A DNA stretch of 64,000 nucleotides, taken from assembly GCA_949825025.1 (NCBI GenBank), contig OX463781.1, forward strand, positions 26,545,192-26,609,191. Direction: 5' to 3'. Every line of letters begins with the position of its first letter. The stretch's first letter is position 1. This stretch comes from Siphlonurus alternatus (lineage: Eukaryota; Arthropoda; Insecta; Ephemeroptera; Siphlonuridae). This document shows, in pieces, positions 33,890 through 46,032 of the stretch. The translations under genes were made by a program, and so were the position numbers. The notes beneath the pieces are model-generated. The model ran no database searches. It had not been told where the DNA came from and saw nothing but the letters and a program-made list of their open reading frames with translations.

Positions 33890-34104
33890 ATTTTCAATTT
33901 CTTCACACAAGAAAATACAACAAACAAAAACTGAATCATTACAGCCATAAAATGGCAATTAAGCCCAAATACAGATGTTATAAATATGAGGCTCTTTTCT
34001 CCATTTTTCCTTGCTTTATATTTTACTGGAATATTTTACATTTCCTTTCAAATTATGTTGTGATTTTGATAGATAATCAGCATAGCTATTGCAATAGATT
34101 AATA

Positions 34105-34187
<83 letters not shown>

Positions 34188-35885
34188 TCTTTATAAAAAT
34201 ATTTCTACTTCTAATTTTGCTGTTTTAGGCATAAAAAAAATAAAAAATAAAATTATTATTTTCGTTTTCATGTATACTTGGTTGCTATGATGTAATAATT
34301 CTAACAATCTTCATTGTATACATGTGTATTATATCAGGTAAAAAAATATATACAATATAATATAATGAAGAAATGTTGCTGTGTAAAGATTAAGGAATAA
34401 TTTAGTGCTTGAATATTTAAAATCTGTGCCTTTCAATATGCAACTAAATTTTTACATCCTACATTATGTATAATTATGTAAATGCATATTTTTATAGCGA
34501 CTATACATGTAATGATCACTTAAGTGTCAAATTATTCAACAAGTATAATGTAGCAATAACACTAAAGGTACCTTCCTAAATAAGAATATTAGGTTACTTA
34601 AGAGCAGTCAATTTTTTTTATTTATAAGAGGCTAATCTTGCCCAAGACCTAAAATATGTATTTTTCAAACTATATATAATATTTATTTTACTTATATTAC
34701 AATTACATATTCAAAACTTTTAACTGACTGCTCTAAAACTTTGGACAGATTGATGTATTATAGGAGTAAAAATGTATTCTACTAAGTAACTGACAACACA
34801 ATAAAGTATTTCTAAAATATTTTGCCTTCCTTGTGTGATACTGTTAAACAGTTTAACAAATCATAGGTTACGCCTGGAAATTGCACATTTGTGTCTGTTT
34901 TTTGTTTCTTGTCCAATTTTTAGCATGTAAATGTAAGCGGAAATGATTGAAAATAACATAACTTCCGGGCAAAATCTAAGGCTTGAGAGACTATGAATCA
35001 CACAAATTATTATACCTCTAAAAATATGTAGCTGCTAGCTTATGTTTTTAAATATTATAAAAAGTTTATATTAGTGCTATTTAGATTTTAATTAGATTAT
35101 AATTGGGGGGTGAGGGATTTTACTGTTTGATTCAAATAAAAATATACTATATTATATATATTTACTATAGCATGGTGAAAAAGGCTGACATTAAAAAAAT
35201 ATATATCTTTAAAAAATGTTGTTTTATTTACATACATGATAATATTTTTTTAGTTCATAATGTTACGAAAATAATATTTAAAAGATTAATAAATTAATCA
35301 ACAGATTGGAAGTGAAAAATTCAATGTAACTCCCAAAGCGGTAGGAAGTACTCTGATTCTAATTTGAACATTTAATTAAAAATAATAATAATTAATAAAA
35401 TTAGATTAATATTTTTAACGAAGTTTCAGATTTGAACTTTGAATAGAAAGGCTAAAAACCTTGCACTTTTGGCTACTACTGGCAGTAGCTTGCACTTATG
35501 GAAATGAATATTAACAATGCAATCAAGGATATCTTTGCGATGCAATATGACCCGTAATACTTAAATAGTATATCGATGGTGCTGCAGCAAAATGGACTAA
35601 AAGAGAATCTTCCGAACTATTGATAATTGTTTTTACCTGAAAGCAGTTAGTCCGATTTGCCGCGGCATCCTCAATAAAGTCAATAAACATACTGTAATTG
35701 TGCTTTGATTTTTTTTTAACTCCTTTTAAAGTTAAAATATAACCACACACAAAATTTAGTACCAGTATGTAACACTGCAAATGTTTCACAAGAAGTGGTG
35801 AATATTTGACAGTTCGGCACATTCTCACAAATAAATTGAAACACTGCTGTACTCACAGCTGTTATTTCCTTGTGTGGCAAAAGGC
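33890..35885. other. Convergent intergenic region with a (TA)n tract
   Basis: Lies between the 3' ends of the carbonic anhydrase (plus) and EXOSC7 (minus). A TA microsatellite spans about 34,108-34,186. The rest is AT-rich and likely holds the two 3' untranslated regions; no gene is supported. Confidence 0.6.
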
Positions 35886-38800
35886 TCAGTCGAGGAAGCC
35901 ACGCGGGAGTGGCTTGGTGCTGACGTGCCGCTCAATTGCAGACTGCAGGGCGGAGTTAAGCTTCACTCCAGATTCAGCAGCAAGCCTCAGAGCCTGTAAG
36001 ACATGGAAGTACTAAGTATTATACTATTTTAAGAAGGAAACATTAAAATGCTACAAATCTGAAGCGAAAATTGAGAAAAAAATGTTCATACACTGCAATG
36101 AAAATATGTTTACAGAATCTGAACATATTTTTGCTGCTGTTTATTAAAATATGAATATCTACAAGTTGCTGTGTTTCTGTAATAGAAATACAATATTTTA
36201 CACTAAATGTACTTTTAATTTAATATGTAGTTGAAGTTATTCTTATTACTATTTTGAACTATTGTCTGTAAAATAGGTCATGTGGTCACCTTAGGTAGTG
36301 CTGTGGCATCTGCAAGGAAGCTGCCATGTCCGGGCACTGAGGTAGTGGTGATGCGACCCGAGGGAGTGACGGCAGCCACAAGGGCGGCAGCGCAGCACGC
36401 CTCCTCCTCGGCACTAGCGTCCACCACCAGGCAGTCTTCCAGCTGCACAGGAACATTGTCAGTCACACATGAACACGAGTCTGCACTTTGAAGGTAGACA
36501 TAATAAGAAACTGACATGGAAGTTAACCCATACATAAATTTACAACAGCAATTTACAACACTTTACTTATGTTTTGTTTGAGTTTTACTCTAAAAAGATG
36601 ACATTGCCTGTCTAAAAAAGGATAAGACAAAACCAAATTGTAAACAAAATTTTTAGCAGTATTAAAGCAGATTGTCTATTCGGCCTTCAGGTTACCCACA
36701 TCATGCATGCCTCCTTAACTTTCCTCTCAGACACACGATCCTTATGGGAGAATTAAGCAAATGTAGGGGTGGGTAGCAGATTGGCCAGATACATTTGAGT
36801 AGCAATAGTAAGCACACAAAACAATATAACACTTACTGGTACCAAACAAAGTAAGTGAAATACACGACATCTCATTACTTCATTAAATTTGATCTTTATT
36901 TGACCCTACGACCTGCGAGCAACATTACCTTGCTGAGGGTGACGAGGCAGGGTGCATTACTCCAACTGAGGGGCTCTTCCCTGCCCTCGCTCTCGTCCGC
37001 CAGCTCCAGCTCCATGGCACCTCCGTCCGCCCCTACCACTACCACACGGGGCACGCGAGTGTCCGCTAGCGCAGCCTTCACGGCCAGGGACACAGCATCT
37101 ACCAGTCCTCCGCCACACTCCAGCAGCTGCACACACAAGATGTTAGTTAACAACACCCCACATCCATCAAAATACTCTCAACACCACGATTTAATTCTTT
37201 TACTTTACCAAATTTGCATTTGAAATACAGGAAGCATTCAATTTTATGAAGTCTCAAGGGACCCAAAAAAATACGAATTTACAAAATCAAAATTCACAAA
37301 ATCGAAAGTATTAACATTGAAAGGCCAATCTATATAGTTAGCTGGGACCGATATTTCTACTCCACACAAAATCAAAGAATTCATAAATGTTGAAATTACA
37401 GATTTTTGTTTGGTTCTTTTTGTAGATGCATTTAATTTATTGATGAATTACCTCATGGCATATTCACTTAAGAACCAATTGTTCCTTTGAAATAATATCT
37501 TTTGATTGCATATAAAAGCAGTATACATATAAAAAGCAATTACTTTCATGATACAGAATTATTATGAACAAAGCATAGTAAATATATGCAAGAAAATGGA
37601 GGATGTGATTTTTTGGTTAATTTGTTCTATAATTTTGTGAAACACAAAACCCGTAAAAACAGAACTTTTTAAAATTTTAAAACATGAAATACAGTAATTT
37701 TAATAATTTTAATATTTTTCGCTCCTGTAATAGGATAATATAGGGTTGAAAATTCATGTAATATACATTATTATTTTTATAATAATAATGTATATTATTA
37801 TATTATTATATAATATACATAATATATTATGTATATATTATATTATTATTTTAGCTATTATAATAATAGCTAAAATAATTTTTAGCTTTTTTAACTATTG
37901 AGAAGGTCCCCGGTTCAAATCCCGAATACGGCAGACTTTTCGCGACTTGGAATGGGTGTGACTGGCTACTAGATGGAAGAGTTGGTAGGAGGAAGGCAGC
38001 TTACGGCTGTCTATACTCCGCTGGGGTGATTAAGACCGCGGAATGTTGTGCAAACAACATACGTGCACCGCTAAGAAACGGTACTTAACTGTCTGGCGTG
38101 CAGACTGGGTATTAGGAGCCCCAGAGAGCACTGTGAACAATGTTGAAAAACAAGTTCCGCCATTGGTAACCAAACCAACCAACCAACCAAACTATTGAGA
38201 AGCAGCTGTTCAGGTACCTTATTTTAAAATTTTCAAAACTTATGCTCACTTCACTAATTTCAGCCCCATGATAGGGCGAAATAGGGATAAAAAAAACATT
38301 GATAGATTATTTTGAGGAATTTTCTTGTTATCAAGAGGCATTTGAGCTCACCAATTTTTAAAAATACTGCTTGATTTTTATTTTTTTTTTTTTTTTACTG
38401 ATTTGAACCCACTGCTGTATGTACACTGGAGGCCAAGCTAAATTTTCCATCAAACACAAGTGCCGCCAGCCTATGAAGTAGCATAAAATCAAGCGACGTT
38501 GCTATATAGCCACATTTGCAATGCCACTATTGTTCGGCTCCAGCTGTGCCACAGAAATGGCAGCATCGCACCTTTTTCAGCGACTCGCAGCATCATTAGA
38601 TGTGACCTTTAGCTTGGCCCCCAGTGTACTAAACAGCAAAACTGCATAGGGTTAATAGGTCCTAATACTCAATTTCGATGTTTTTCCTGAACTCAGGGTA
38701 CTTGGGTACTTTGATAGCAGTTTCAGAAATTTTTGGGAAATTTGGAAGAAAAAAGAATTGGTTTTAGACCTACAATGGCCTTAATAATTATGCACCTTTG

Positions 38801-40722
38801 AGTGCACAAAAGGGGTAAAATAAAAAGTTAAAAATTTAGAAAATGTTGTTTTTTTCTATCCTAACAACTTGCTGCACCTTACCTATTCACCAAATTACAT
38901 AAAACTACCACCTTGCATTAGCCATTGAATACCAATTTAACATGAGAATATATCCCTAGACCTGCACGTGCATGCAGCTAGGTATAGTAATATTGGCCAA
39001 AACTCATGGTGGATGTGAATCACGGAATACTTTATCTCACCAGTATATCTATGCACAGCTTCCAGCACTTTGAACCTTTTATAATGCTTAGTGGTCTCAG
39101 GTCAAAGGCAGCTCGTGATTGATAGGCACGAGACAGCAAGGCAGCCAACCCATTAGCAAGGTCTTCTCCTCCTCTTCCTTCAAATTGTGGTGTTGCATTG
39201 GCAGAACTGGAAAACAAATTTAAAAATTATTTCATAAACATATAAACCATAAGATCATTACGGAGCTCCCCTCCCTCCCTAACTGTGCTGTTGCTTAAGA
39301 TTACCAAGCTCTTTACGACATGAACTGCATGCTCTCTTACCAGTCTACAAAGAAGTCCAGCTTTCCTTCGGCTAGTCGGTCTGGGTTTGGAGAGTCAATT
39401 TCACATTTCACAGCTACCAGCACATCAGTACTGGCAAGGCGGAGACGAGCAGAGCCGTTGGCATGAACTACGAGCCCAAGTTCTAACTCCATCGGGCGGA
39501 ACTCGGAGCATGAGCGGCCATCACTGCGCAGACCACCCTATAAAGAGGTTTTATTTAACACAATTCTGTAACATAAACGTAACTCTGTATGCACAGTATA
39601 AAAGTATACATATATGATATTTTATGCATACAGCATGGTCACTAGTTCTACAGTATCACAAACCTTAGTTTACGTATGGAAGACATTTTGAATAGAAAAT
39701 AGTACCGTTTTGCGTTACGACCTTCATTTTTTAACGATAGGCGCTCGATTAGAAAAAAACATCACATCCCTAGTTTAGTTTGCCGGTTTATGAGAACGCC
39801 ACGGCCGTGGGCGCGGCAATCCGCTTGCCTAGCGGCCATCCCAAGTATCTAATATACTTTTAACCCATTATTAGTACTGACATCATGGTTTAATGTTCAT
39901 TAATTTAGCGAACTTTAAAACCAGAACAGAAAAGGCACGCTGCCATGATTTTTGTTATAGTGACGTCACAGGAGCTCGAAATCGATTAATTAAATCGAAC
40001 CGAATCGAACTTAACCGATCAGCTGAGCTGAAAAAAGGCGTTCGTTTTAAAATAAAAGACAGATCGGAATATACGTCTATATACGCCTCCAGAAGCTATA
40101 ATAAATCCAGAATGTTACTTTTAAATGCGTAAAGGTGCCTATTTTTTTAATTTCACCACTTTTTTTCAAGTTTTTAGCATTTTTGGTGTCGACGTGTTGT
40201 CACAACAGCGGCTCCATGCGGCCCCACTGGCCCCAGGCTTTCGTCTGGAAGAGGTGCAAAGTGGTCGAAGTGGTGGCGACGCGATTTTGAAATCAAATTA
40301 AACTTACTTTTTTATACTTTTTTCCAATAGTTATACATATTATAGAAGCATGTAATATTTTTAAAAAATTCCATAGTTTAAAATAACCTTGTTGTGGGAC
40401 ATTTTTAAAAAATTAAGATTACTACGCCTTGGCGACGTCTAGTCTGTGATCTCAGGCGTAATCTAAGGCTTGTTTAACTGTAGCTATCATGACTCATGAG
40501 TCAGTATGCATATGCAACAAAAACACAATCTGCATTGCCATCTGGCCAACCCAAAAATAACACTTAACTATAACACAAATATGAAGCTCAAAAATTATTT
40601 TATGATGAAATCATAATGCAAGGCTTTTAATGATACATATTTTGTACATCTTAAATTATACTTACACGAATACCGTGCAATATAAAGGTTTTTTCAGCTT
40701 CACTCAGTAGAAGTCCTGCCAT
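35886..40722 (-). CDS. EXOSC7: Exosome complex component RRP42 (EXOSC7)
   Basis: Six exons on the minus strand: 40,722-40,666; 39,537-39,341; 39,206-39,041; 37,126-36,929; 36,442-36,290; 35,993-35,886 (TGA). They give 292 residues, the usual family length. The protein is a non-catalytic RNase PH-like subunit of the hexameric ring of the nuclear and cytoplasmic RNA exosome, which threads RNA to its nucleases. The sequence shows the N-terminal LLSEAEKTFILHGI, then LRSDGRSC, STDVLVAVKCEI, DFFVDCSANATPQFEGRGG, DILLLECGG, VSLAVKAALADTRVPRV and PCLVTLSK. The last part, VVDASAEEEA and TTTSVPGHGSF, is the second half of the fold. All junctions are GT..AG and in phase. The start is the first ATG, 19 codons before the first junction, and matches the family N-terminus. 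It is divergent from Cdk1, with 443 bp between the two ATGs. Confidence 0.96.
37740..37880. repeat. AT-rich palindromic tract in EXOSC7 intron 3
   Basis: Nested inverted repeats of ATAATAATGTATATTATTAT type and TTAGCTATTATAATAATAGC. Low complexity; probably slipped-strand expansion. Confidence 0.7.
37895..38200 (+). mobile_element. 5'-truncated tRNA-derived SINE (probable)
   Basis: GGTTCAAATCC at 37,912-37,922 fits a Pol III B box, with the flanking GGTCCCC...CGAATACGG resembling a tRNA T-arm. About 250 bp of unrelated body follows, ending in a CCAA repeat at about 38,170-38,190. No A box is visible upstream, where AT-rich sequence intervenes, so the copy appears truncated. It lies in EXOSC7 intron 3, antisense to the gene. 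Confidence 0.55.
38425..38626. mobile_element. MITE with CACTGGRGGCCAAGCTAAA ends
   Basis: About 200 bp bounded by CACTGGAGGCCAAGCTAAA and the inverted TTTAGCTTGGCCCCCAGTG. TA lies directly outside both ends, compatible with a TA target duplication. Non-coding, in EXOSC7 intron 3. Confidence 0.75.
39538..40665 (-). other. EXOSC7 intron 1
   Basis: GT..AG intron of 1,128 bp with GC-richer patches near 39,800 and 40,190-40,290 and a TGACGTCA at 39,961. No exon is recognised in it. Confidence 0.8.
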
Positions 40723-41165
40723 TGCACTTGCACATGCGGCATGCGGATTTGTTTACACGTAAAGTGGCGCCACTGGTGCGTTTATGGTGGACTTTTTTGT
40801 AACTTTTTCCAGAAAAGCGCGCGTAAACTTGTAAGCAGCTGATATTTTACCGGTTTTTCAGTTGGAAAGTCGGTGCAGTGATTATCAAGAAGGTAATTAT
40901 TAAATATCTATCATTAATTTTCATGGGTTGTGTTAAATTTTAGATGTCGTAAATAAATGTAATATAGTCTATACATATAGCAATTTTAAGTTTGTAAATC
41001 TTAACTCTTAGTGCACTTGATATGTATATTATTATTAATACGGTCATGCATCTCACCATGTGACTATGACGCCCTAAGCTCTTTAGCAAAAAGTTACTAT
41101 ATTTGGGTTAATATCACTGTGATATAATATTCGTTTCTTTCTAGATCAACGTGTGAGCCACCAAA
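40723..41165. promoter_or_regulatory. EXOSC7/Cdk1 bidirectional promoter region
   Basis: The two start codons point away from each other across 443 bp. The segment holds a perfect 10-base palindrome GTGGCGCCAC at 40,764-40,773 and GAAAAGCGCGCG near 40,813, both loosely E2F-like. No TATA box is clear. A donor-like AAG|GTAATT at 40,893 and the acceptor TTTCTAG ending at 41,144 suggest a 5'-UTR intron in Cdk1. Shared control is inferred from geometry, not shown. Confidence 0.6.
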
Positions 41166-44100
41166 ATGAACGATTTCATTAGGATTGAGAAGATTGGCGA
41201 AGGTATACCCATTATATCAATGGCACTCCAGACTGCCATGGCTATACATATAAGCTTGCCTGAGAAAATAATAAAAACTTCCAATATGACATATTATGCA
41301 TATTTGGATATTTGGTCAGTGGTATAAAAGACCCACGAAGATTAAAATATAACTATTTTTAGCAATAATTTATTTATGTATGTATTATACTGTATTTATT
41401 ATAATGGCATATTCCATCTGCCTTACACAGTATCCATGGGGGGGGGGGGGGGACTTATCTTCCGACTCCATAAGTTCAATGTTAAAAATATTGGACGGGA
41501 AGAAATGTCCATATTGCCCATGTAAAATCCAAAATTTTGGACGGGGCGGGCTGCAGCCCCTTCTCCCTTGGATCTCTGCCTGATATATGTCATATATCAT
41601 TATGTATACAGTACAAATTATGCATACCCATGCACAGTAGCAGCCATGGAGAAAGGGGGGTATGCATATGCAATTTCGAATCCCAATTAAAGGCTTCAGC
41701 TTTTATATTTTTATCGTGTTATAAATATGCATTATGTCAAACTTACTGGTGCACCAACAAAAAAGTCACAATACTTGCCACCCTCCGCCTTCTACGAGTA
41801 CCAGCAGTTAACGTTTAAAAAGCGTGCCGAGCAAATTTGTGTCAATGACGGTGGACAATTTACACTTCGTTTATATTAAATTTATGCATTTGTTTCAAAT
41901 TTTCTTCAATAAATGTTTGTTTTTTTCCCCCCTTTGTTATATATACGGTATAAACACTACAGTACGGTAATATATACAGAACAGGTGTTGAATCCTACAG
42001 ATAAAATCTTTTTTAATGATTTATTTTAGTACAATTTTAGTATGCGTAGGTCTTGCATGTGCTCTAGTCGCAGATAAACTCTACTCTGCTGCAGGTATAT
42101 ACTGCTGTTTAGGATTAATTAATAATTTCATTTTTAAACCTCCCTTTCTCCCCCCCCCCTTATTTATTATTTATTTATTCACATTAAATACCATTTGGTA
42201 CATTGTGACTTCATATAAAATTTACAAAATAAAATTTATCTGTAAAAGAGAAAAAATATTACTGACATTCATACATATAGAATAATAAAATAAAATTACA
42301 TAAATATTTTTGAAATGATTAAAAAAAAATAAAATTTAGACAATTTTACAAAAAAAGAATTTATGCTTTTATTATTGACATTTTTATTTTTTTATATTTT
42401 TTTTTCATATGTATAACATTCGTAACAATTTCTTTGTCTCTAGGTACGTATGGGGTTGTCTACAAGGCTAAAAACATCAAGACCAACCAAGTAGTAGCGA
42501 TGAAGAAGATTCGCATTGAAAGTGAGGATGAGGGAGTCCCGGCCACTGCCATCAGAGAAATCTCGCTGCTGAAGGAGCTGCAGCATCCAAATATCGTCTG
42601 GTGGGTTCTGAGAGTCAGGGCAACAAGACTCGTGGACTAACGTGACTGTGCAGTTTGCAGGATGTCCTGATGGAGGAGTCTCGTCTCTACTTGGTCTTTG
42701 AGTTCTTGACCATGGATCTTAGGAAATTCTTAGACAAGATTCCCTCAGGACAACTTCTAGAACAAGACACTTTAAAATCTTATCTGTATCAGGTAATATC
42801 TAGGTGTCATGAATTGCATTTCATAGAACACTTGCTTTATTTGATTTATTTACCCGGTATTTACTTATTTATTTTTAATGAATTTTTCCATGGTAATTTT
42901 TAACATTTTGGTATAAGAGTTTGGAATTTGAAACAGAGAGGGAAGGGTGCAATCAATATTTAAAATTAACAAACAAAAAATGGTAAAATTACATATGGTC
43001 CTTACAAATTGAATATTGCCCCGTTCACTAACTTGTGGCTTCCTCTGCAGATCATGGTGGCCATCTTGTTCTGCCACAAGCGCAGAGTGCTGCACCGCGA
43101 TCTCAAGCCTCAGAACCTGCTGATAGGTCACAACGGAGTCATCAAAGTGGCTGACTTCGGGCTGGGAAGAGCCTTTGGGGTGCCCGTCAGGGTCTACACC
43201 CACGAGGTAAGGCTGATACAATCAGTTAACAAATCAATCTAAATTAAATGGTCTTTCAGGTGCCTTTCATTATTTTGACACTCTCCAGATTCTGTACATT
43301 AATTTTGGCATTATGTAGATCCTGCTTAGTAAATTAAAATGTAAAGACCCAAGTAAAAAAATCTCTTATATTTTGCTCACCTTATGTTGATTGATGCCGG
43401 CAGGTGGTGACACTGTGGTACCGTGCACCCGAGGTGCTGCTTGGCTCGAGTCGCTACTCCTGCCCCGTGGATATCTGGTCCATCGGCTGCATCTTTGCCG
43501 AAATGATCAACAAGCGCCCCATCTTCCAGGGAGACTCCGAGATAGACCAGCTGTTCCGCATCTTCAGGTATATTTGAATCATTGATAGGGCTCATAATCT
43601 TATCAAACAAACTTCCCCTGCAAGCACAAAGGATATGAAAACTAAGGTAGTATTATTTCTTTCATTCAAAATAATTTTGTTTAAATAATATACTGTAATA
43701 TAATTTTAATTAGTAATGATTGAAAAACATTGAGTTTAAATACTTTTCTTAAATATATAGAGGACAAACTAAAAAAGTGTACATTTTTGTGTGTTTACTC
43801 GCTGACAAATCAAGATAACCACAATGAATGGATTGTTAAAGCTTCATATTTGAAATATTGTCAACTCCTAAGATCAAATCATTGTTAAAAAACTGTCTTG
43901 TGTTCTAAGGTGGCTTACCCTATGTGATTTGTGCAGAGTGCTGCGAACCCCCACTGAGGATATGTGGCCGGGAGTGACTGAGCTGCCTGACTACAAGCCC
44001 ACCTTCCCCAGCTGGACCCAGAACAAGCTGGCGGCACAGGTGCCAACCCTCAACGAGGACGGCATTGACCTGCTGCAGGTAACTTTAGAGAAAGGCAATC

Positions 44101-45076
44101 TTGATTTGTTACTGAATGATTTAGTGTAATGCAGAGACAATTTCCACCCCACTTGATGTGTATAAAAAGTGCAACTATAAATAAATTACAATATTCAAAA
44201 TGAAATCCATATTACAGTACTTTACAAAGTGTCCAATAGAGTATGCACCTCAAAAATTTTTTATTGCAGGAATAGACAATAATGGTTGCATTTTTTTATT
44301 TCATAATTAGAAAATATACATTAAATTAAGCTTTTCTGAATTTTTTCAGATTTTTTGGAGTGCGGGAACTAATTTTAAAAAAATATTTAAAATATCTGAA
44401 TTTGGGTGGTACACCTGATGGGACAACCGTGACGTCATCGTCAGCCAATCACAGCAGCCGTGACATCATCAACAGCCAATCACAGCACGGCAAATGACGT
44501 CATGGTTGTCCCATCAGGTGTACCACCCGAATTCAGGTATTTTAAATATTTTTTTAAAATTAGTTCCCGCACTCCAAAAAATCCGAAAAAATTTCAGAAA
44601 AGCATAATTTTAGGTATATTTTCTAATTATGAAATAAAAAAATGTAACCATTATTGTCTATTGATAGAGGATGCTAAGTTAACCTATGTTACGTGAACTC
44701 TGAATTTTTAGAGGCCAAGAAGTATTGCTAAAAAGTTTAGCCGGGGTCAGGTTTGACCCCATGCCCTTTTAAGGTCCTTTTATTAAAAATTTAATATAAT
44801 TTTAATATAGATTTGTACCAGTGCTGTGCAGTAGACTAACATAAAATATAGAGTGCTCTTTATGGAAAGTTTTTTTTAACATTTTTTTATCCTTTTCTAC
44901 AGTACAAAGATTATTCACAAAATCATAAGAAGCTTGAAGTGTCTCTAAACCAGTGTTTGTGCCACCCACAGAAAATGCTGATCTACGACCCTGCCACACG
45001 CATCTCGGCCAAGGAGGCTGTCCTCCACCCGTACTTCAAGGACCTTGACAAGAGCAAGGTGCCTGCTCAGCCCTGA
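41166..45076 (+). CDS. Cdk1: Cyclin-dependent kinase 1 (Cdc2)
   Basis: Seven exons: 41,166-41,202; 42,444-42,600; 42,654-42,792; 43,051-43,206; 43,404-43,567; 43,937-44,078; 44,972-45,076 (TGA). They give 299 residues, close to the usual 297. Cdk1 is the cyclin A/B-dependent Ser/Thr kinase that drives entry into mitosis. Visible features include the Gly loop GEGTYG with inhibitory Thr14/Tyr15, VAMKK with Lys33, the cyclin-binding helix at 45-51, HRDLKPQN at 126-133, DFG at 146-148, and the activation loop [17 protein letters not shown] with Thr161. [13 protein letters not shown] and [12 protein letters not shown] identify Cdk1 rather than Cdk2 or Cdk5. Two residues are odd: the helix reads PATAIRE instead of PSTAIRE, and DFGLGR replaces DFGLAR. 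Intron 2 is only 53 bases. AATAAA signals follow at 45,096 and 45,752. Confidence 0.96.
41430..41583. mobile_element. Decayed GGATCC-ended MITE in Cdk1 intron 1
   Basis: A G-run after TATCCATGG, the central AATCCAAAATTTTGGACGGGG and the end CCCTTGGATCTCTGCCTG resemble the better copy at 60.9-61.1 kb. The call rests on that comparison. Confidence 0.5.
41584..42443 (+). other. Rest of Cdk1 intron 1
   Basis: AT-rich intron sequence with homopolymer C and T runs near 42,150 and 42,395. No exon is supported; short frames here lack family similarity. Confidence 0.7.
42601..42653 (+). other. 53-nt Cdk1 intron
   Basis: Starts GTGGGT and ends GTGCAG, with a branch-point-like CTAAC 13-17 bases before the 3' end. 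Removing it restores the family sequence HPNIVCLQDVLM across a TG|T codon. Choosing the later TTTGCAG as acceptor would break the frame. Confidence 0.9.
44235..44672. mobile_element. Large palindromic element in Cdk1 intron 6, GAGTATCGACCTCAA family
   Basis: The left end AATAGAGTATGCACCTCAA resembles the family ends at 25.2 and 57.1 kb. The arms then pair from about 44,266 to 44,672: GGTGGTACACCTGATGGGAC with its complement, and TTTTTGGAGTGCGGGAACTA with its complement. The core carries mirrored TGACGTCA sites at 44,430 and 44,495 and two AGCCAATCACAGC boxes. The outermost right end is missing. Non-coding. Confidence 0.8.
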
Positions 45077-45095
45077 GTAGCCACTGCCAACATGT

Positions 45096-45101
45096 AATAA
45101 A
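45096..45101 (+). terminator. Poly(A) signal AATAAA, Cdk1
   Basis: Twenty bases after the Cdk1 stop; a second hexamer lies at 45,752-45,757, so short and long 3' UTRs are both possible. Confidence 0.6.
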
Positions 45102-45109
45102 TACACTTC

Positions 45110-46032
45110 TCTTCCACTCTCATTCCATACCTAGAGGTGCACTGCTGCTCCAAGTATTTTTTATACATTAAATATTTTATAATATAAACAAAACAAATCT
45201 AAAAAAAAAACTGGCATTATTTTCAAAAATATTAAACATGTCTTTGTATAAATCTAATAAGTTGCATTTCTAACTTTTGTACATTATTTTTCCTTCCTGT
45301 TATTTTTATTTCTAGTACGCAGTTTACTCACTCTCTTTTTATCACTGAGACAGTAGTTGATTTGTATTTTGTACTGATGAGGGTTTTAAAAGTAACTTGT
45401 TTACATGATATCGGCAACAATGTGTATTAAATTTGTGGAGTGATCAGTCGGTGCTGCTTCTCTTATCACTTATCTTATTTGATGTCAATTGTCATTTTTC
45501 ACCCATAAGGCCTGTGTATAGACCCTTTTAATGCCCCCGCCAATACAGCAAAGGTCACACTTTCCAAAGATATTTCATATATTATCAGATTGTGGATGCA
45601 TGAGCCTAAAACATACCTTCAACTATACTTTACTAGAATCTAGATCTGTGCCTTAAATATTTCTAATCTATATGGGTTCTAATTGCTTTTTAAAATTGTA
45701 ATTCCTGAACATTTTTTATGTTTAAAGAATTTTTATGTATTTTCTTTTAAAAATAAAGTTTTTAAATTTATTGCCCTTATTTATTGTAAATTATTTTATC
45801 CACAGAAATAGAAAAATAATTTGTACCATATTTCAGAAATTTTATGAGCAAAAAAAAATATATTTTGACAAAAATTTAATTATATAGTAATTAAAATTAA
45901 AGTGTAACTGCTGTCTTCAGATAAGCAGAGCTATTTTTTAGGAGCCTTTGAACAGTTGGAACCACATGCTGATTCAGCAAATATAAAACAGGCGATTATA
46001 CTGCAAAAGACCTTTTCCTGCTGGCTGTGGTC
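45110..46032. other. Cdk1 3' UTR and flank
   Basis: AT-rich sequence, likely 3' UTR up to about 45,780. No other gene recognised. Confidence 0.55.

Noticed and set aside
36282..37223. Plus-strand frames of 69 and 122 codons across the EXOSC7 exons
   Set aside because: They are antisense shadows of the conserved minus-strand EXOSC7 coding exons.
42660..42660. Alternative acceptor TTTGCAG for Cdk1 exon 3
   Set aside because: It would remove seven bases, break the frame and lose the Cys-Leu-Gln of HPNIVCLQDVLM.
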